The notes below the pieces were generated by a model, which made no database searches, was not told the DNA's origin, and saw only the letters and a list, made by a program, of their open reading frames with translations. A stretch of DNA of 35,584 bases from Runella sp. (lineage in GTDB: Bacteria; Bacteroidota; Bacteroidia; Cytophagales; Spirosomataceae): the NCBI RefSeq assembly GCF_027484545.1, contig NZ_JAIXST010000100.1, forward strand, positions 1 to 35,584. Direction: 5' to 3'. A program made the translations under genes and the position numbers. Each line of letters starts with the position of its first letter. Position 1 is the first letter of the stretch. This document shows, piece by piece, positions 32,738 to 35,584 of this stretch.

Positions 32738-34134
32738 ATCACATTTGGATTAGTTTGACAATAATCCACGTTGTTGAGAACCCCTAAGTCAATCGAACAA
32801 TCGGGGGCATTGACAAACTGTACCGTGGTACGGCCATCTACGCCATTGAGCGTACCCATACTCGCATAAGCAGGTAAGTTTGCGAACTCTACACTTATTT
32901 GATAACTGCTTGCCGAAAGACCCGTAAAGCTATATGCCCCAAAGGCATCGGTAGTAGCCGTAGCCACAAGCTGGTTGTTGCAGTCGTAGGCTCGAACTGT
33001 CACGCCAGCAATACCTGTATATTCGCCACTATTTTTCACTCCATCAGCATTGAAATCATTGAAGACCTTCCCACCTGTCTGATTAACCGCACAAGTTGTT
33101 GGCGGACAGGGGGCCTGTAGTGTAATGGGGGCACTGGTGGCAGGACAAGAAGGTGCATTGTTCCAAGTAGCAGTAACACTTTGTCCCGAGGTCGTTGTAC
33201 TTAAATCAACCTCAAAAGATACCACCTGAGGACTATGAATAAATGTAGCACCATTTTGATTGTAGGGGGGGTAATCTACTAAGTTCCTTCCTGGGTTGAT
33301 GGTTTGGGTTTGACCAGCATAGGAAACCGTAATCGGACCAACGGCATTGGCCCAGCCTACCTCCACGCTGACGGTTGCTTTACTAACTCCATTGACTGAG
33401 TAACAGCCCGCTACCGTTGTTTTATTGATAGTCAGCGTACCAGCCCCATTCAGGGTAAGAGGAATGATCTCTAAGCCACTTAGAATACCTTGAGGAAACG
33501 AACTACCCGTAGCGGCCTCAATAGCCAAAGACAGGTCTCCGTTTGTAACGGTTGTTGTATAAGATTTTACTACTGCCGCATTGGCAGTGTTGCCTGAGGC
33601 CGCAAAAGGGCTATAGGCCGCATCTACCAGGGTGCCATTGAGCGTAATGTCCAGAATACGACCTGCTACTGCCGATATAGTTGAATGATGCAGTAATACT
33701 TGATAAGTACCATTAGGCACGGCAATATGCCAGTCGAGTTTTGGAGCTCTAACAGTATGCCGATAAAGTTCCTCAGACGAGGTGCCCGTAGCACCCCCTA
33801 CGTTCGCATTGGCAATGGGTGTACCAAGTGAGTCATCCCAATTAGTCGCTGGTAGATTGTAGGTATAATTGTTGATAAAAGTACGTCCCTGTGCATCTGG
33901 CACACTTACGTTACGGTAATCGCCCACTATCCTTATAGGCTTGGGTAAGGTGGTAACAGGACAGGTTTGCGCGTGCGCTTGTTCAAACACCAGCAACAAG
34001 CCCATTAGGGGCAGGAGGTTTACTGCTATTTTAGGCAAGCTTATAATCTGCCTCCAAAAAGAAAGCAAAAAGTAGGTTAAGTGCCTTATCCATGACATGG
34101 AAGAAAGCGTGAAGTAGGTAAAATGCTTAAACAT
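32734..34134 (-). CDS. N-terminal fragment of the SdrD-B surface protein
   Basis: 466 codons. A long N-terminus with a hydrophobic core (VNLLPLMGLLLVFEQAHAQ; cleavage expected after AHAQ, residue about 56), then a malectin-like carbohydrate-binding domain (IRIVGDYRNVSVPDAQGRTF, APKLDWHIAVPNGTYQVLLH, RILDITLNGTLVDAAY), an Ig-like region, and an SdrD-B domain (GGKVFNDFNADGVKNSGEYT, AYSFTGLSASSYQISV). It stops by frameshift after YCQTNPNVI, where the next fragment takes over. Alone it could still be a secreted binding protein. Confidence 0.75.
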   Translation of the reverse strand: MFKHFTYFTLSSMSWIRHLTYFLLSFWRQIISLPKIAVNLLPLMGLLLVFEQAHAQTCPVTTLPKPIRIVGDYRNVSVPDAQGRTFINNYTYNLPATNWDDSLGTPIANANVGGATGTSSEELYRHTVRAPKLDWHIAVPNGTYQVLLHHSTISAVAGRILDITLNGTLVDAAYSPFAASGNTANAAVVKSYTTTVTNGDLSLAIEAATGSSFPQGILSGLEIIPLTLNGAGTLTINKTTVAGCYSVNGVSKATVSVEVGWANAVGPITVSYAGQTQTINPGRNLVDYPPYNQNGATFIHSPQVVSFEVDLSTTTSGQSVTATWNNAPSCPATSAPITLQAPCPPTTCAVNQTGGKVFNDFNADGVKNSGEYTGIAGVTVRAYDCNNQLVATATTDAFGAYSFTGLSASSYQISVEFANLPAYASMGTLNGVDGRTTVQFVNAPDCSIDLGVLNNVDYCQTNPNVI

Positions 34135-34635
34135 AGTGATGATGTTGTAGGGAATGTATAACTAAGACACGTATATTGTTCCTCTTACAACCCATCAAGG
34201 ATTGTGCAACTTAACGCAAACGGTAGTCAAAGAGTGGACTAATAACCTGTGAGGTGTACCAATCGAAAGGTGGGGAGTATCAATAGAAGTGGATGAACCG
34301 TTTTGTCAAAAAACATGCCAAGCCCAACATATTATTATACCGCAGCGGTAGTTGGCAATGAGAGGACAAATTTAGTCGTATTTTGTTGGGGGCTCTCCAC
34401 GGCAATTGTGCCACGGTTGCGTTTTAAAAACCTACTTATCATAAGGATGCCCAATCCGAGACCATGCTCATTGATTTGGGCTTGGTAGGGGGTATCAAAT
34501 TAGAAGAGTTGTTGAATACCATTCTTTGTTTTTGTCATTCTGTAGAAATCTACCTCATTTTTGGTGAGGCAGCAGCGCAGGATAGTGTTTACAGTTTTTG
34601 AGTATCTTTGTTAGAGTAATCAAAACCAAAGTGAG
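34135..34635. other. Intergenic region between the surface-protein and nuclease-like genes
   Basis: About 500 bases without a supported gene; the 61-codon frame at 34303-34488 has no protein-like pattern. It should hold the divergent promoters of both genes. A TTTTGTCATTCTG motif at 34530-34545 resembles the GTCATTCCG repeats after 35300, and CCTCA/TGAGG at 34553-34569 is a weak hairpin. Confidence 0.5.
34603..34610 (+). promoter_or_regulatory. Candidate -7 promoter element
   Basis: TATCTTTG matches the Bacteroidota TAnnTTTG -7 box exactly and lies 25 bases before the ATG at 34636. A good -33 TTTG is not evident at the usual spacing. Confidence 0.35.
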
Positions 34636-35295
34636 ATGGAGACCAAACCAACACAACGATTTTATCAGTTTAGAGGCGATAAAATGATGGATACCTTTGG
34701 TATTAGGCCTGTAAAACAATGTAGTTTTCTTGAAGAATGGCTTAATGCTTATACAAACTTAACGGACTTTGAAGATCAAACATTAGAGGCCGCCCTCATA
34801 CGCTACGAAAAAATGGGAAGAGGCTGGAATGAGGAAGAACTTAAAATGCACTTTATCAGTGCTGTTTTGAACGTGGCCGACCCCAATATAGAAGGCGTTT
34901 GCAAAACTTTTTTTGAACGTCCTTTAGATGGGATAATTGGACAGTATGAACTGCACGTTATCACTGATTGTATGGTAGCCACGCCTAAATTAGGTGGTAG
35001 TCCTGATAAGCCTTTTTTTTTCTTACAGGAATTCAAGCAAGCGCAACTTTGGGGAAAGACAGACCCACAAGGGCAGATGCTGGCAGCAATGCTACTGGCA
35101 CAGCAACAAAACGCAGACGGAAAGTGTATTTACGGCTGCTTTGTGAAAGAAAATAACTGGCGTTTTGCAACACTTACAGGCTCGGACTATTGCGTAAGCC
35201 CACAATTTGACTCAACCAAAAAGCCCGAACTTCTCCAAATCGTCTATATCCTGCGCAAACTTAAAGAGCTGATTTTAGCACGGGTTACGCCATAA
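34636..35295 (+). CDS. Conserved protein with PD-(D/E)XK-nuclease-like signature
   Basis: 219 residues of a family I recall as frequent in Bacteroidota but without an assigned function. Opening RFYQFRGDKMMDTFGI and the block GWNEEELKMHFISAVLNVAD are characteristic. The order E67-E69, D111 (VITDCMVATP), E132-x-K134 (FFLQEFKQAQ) and Q145/Q147 (PQGQMLAAMLLAQQQ) fits a PD-(D/E)XK fold active site, so a nuclease or nuclease-derived protein is plausible. There is no signal peptide or membrane segment. It is flanked by GTCATTCCG-type repeats and lies alone on its strand. Function is inferred from motif layout only. Confidence 0.6.
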   Translation: METKPTQRFYQFRGDKMMDTFGIRPVKQCSFLEEWLNAYTNLTDFEDQTLEAALIRYEKMGRGWNEEELKMHFISAVLNVADPNIEGVCKTFFERPLDGIIGQYELHVITDCMVATPKLGGSPDKPFFFLQEFKQAQLWGKTDPQGQMLAAMLLAQQQNADGKCIYGCFVKENNWRFATLTGSDYCVSPQFDSTKKPELLQIVYILRKLKELILARVTP

Positions 35296-35584
35296 CAGCC
35301 TTTGTCATTCCGACCATAGGAGGAATCTACACCCAAGCGGTCACAGACCCCTCTCCCGAAAGCGTTCGGGATCGGGGTGACAAAAATGCTCGTCAGGGTG
35401 CTCACAACCCGACCCATAACTTACCCTTTTGTCATTCCGGGGCTCACGCCTTTGTCATTCCGACGCGGGGCCGCCCTTTAGATTTGCACTTTGATTATTT
35501 ATAATAAAAACTGTTATTACTGTAAGTTTTCTTTTTGCTTCTTTTTCTTTTGTTGAAATGTGGATAAGTGAGATATTTACAGTA
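35296..35584. repeat. Repeat-rich tail region
   Basis: TTTGTCATTCCG occurs at 35301, 35428 and 35451, with AGGAATCTAC after the first. TCCCGAA (35354-35360) and TTCGGGA (35365-35371) form a 7-bp hairpin. At the window edge TACTGTAA (35518) and TTACAGTA (35577) are inverted. No gene is seen. Confidence 0.5.

Larger units (their letters stand above)
27000..34134 (-). pseudogene. Giant SdrD-B/beta-propeller surface-protein gene, broken by about six lesions
   Basis: All the minus-strand frames here belong to one gene of about 2,370 codons. Order: signal peptide and malectin-like domain, an SdrD-B domain, a beta-propeller-like region, then repeating SdrD-B plus Ig-like units, a DUF11 domain and a short basic C-terminus (FTVRKRKK). 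It is interrupted by a frameshift near 32735, TGA at 32174-32176 (in frame, where relatives suggest Trp), a deletion junction near 31425, TGA at 31044-31046 (GGA in the sister repeats), a 10-bp deletion near 30015 and a 2-bp indel near 29650. Because lesions include both substitutions and indels, real decay is likelier than one base-calling error, but assembly error in the repeats cannot be excluded. An intact form would be a secreted adhesin. Confidence 0.7.

Noticed and set aside
32170-32740. Programmed frameshifting or stop readthrough in the surface-protein gene
   Set aside because: There are six different lesions of mixed type and no shared slippery site or stimulatory structure.
34303-34488. 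61-codon plus frame
   Set aside because: It has no protein-like pattern and lies in a promoter-bearing gap.
35559-35567. DnaA-box-like TGTGGATAA
   Set aside because: It is a single match with no cluster of boxes or origin genes nearby.
35518-35584. TACTGTAA / TTACAGTA inverted pair at the right edge
   Set aside because: The arms are only 8 bases with a wide spacer, and the context is cut by the window end.

Overview
The window reads as chromosomal DNA of a Bacteroidota bacterium, most likely a cytophagalean (Runella/Spirosoma-like). This is inferred from a TonB-dependent receptor with an N-terminal carboxypeptidase-regulatory-like domain, SdrD-B-type surface proteins, Tat-exported enolase-superfamily enzymes, candidate TAnnTTTG promoter elements, and many short intergenic repeats of the kind common in that phylum. 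No rRNA, tRNA, CRISPR array, phage gene or transposase was recognised.

Layout. 1-4.3 kb, minus strand: a LuxR-type HTH protein, a YfcE-like phosphodiesterase, an Nramp-fold transporter without the canonical metal motif, and an AMP-forming acyl-CoA ligase. 4.5-6.9 kb, plus strand: a TonB-dependent receptor. 6.9-14.5 kb is an unbroken minus-strand tract; in transcription order it holds a maltokinase-like kinase, gmhA, fabG, a membrane VWA protein, a DUF2279 protein, a Crp-type regulator, a small secreted peptide and an SDR. 14.9-23.1 kb is a minus-strand sugar-acid cluster: a ManD/RspA-like dehydratase, a second enolase-superfamily enzyme, a mutarotase-like secreted protein, a PQQ dehydrogenase with built-in cytochrome c, KDPG aldolase (eda) and an ACS-type MFS importer. 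24-26.9 kb: a nitroreductase, an AraC regulator with a cupin, and a degenerate TrpF-like protein. 27-34.1 kb is one giant SdrD-B/beta-propeller surface-protein gene on the minus strand, broken by about six lesions. 34.6-35.3 kb, plus strand: a PD-(D/E)XK-like conserved protein.

How it may work. The 14.9-23.1 kb cluster fits an Entner-Doudoroff-like route that starts outside the cytoplasm. PQQ oxidation of an aldose would be followed by dehydration by two Tat-exported enolase-fold enzymes, MFS uptake of the 2-keto-3-deoxy acid and cleavage by Eda. No 2-keto-3-deoxy-sugar kinase is in the window, so the phosphorylation step is not explained here. This cluster is the best candidate for an under-described system.

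The other striking theme is repeats. Degenerate 7-bp arrays sit next to or inside at least eight genes. One supplies the signal-peptide core of the DUF2279 protein, and another lies inside the kinase reading frame. Several inverted repeats, a 49-bp palindrome and a MITE-like element are also present. Two inverted repeats look like operators, at the cupin/araC operon and at the nitroreductase gene.
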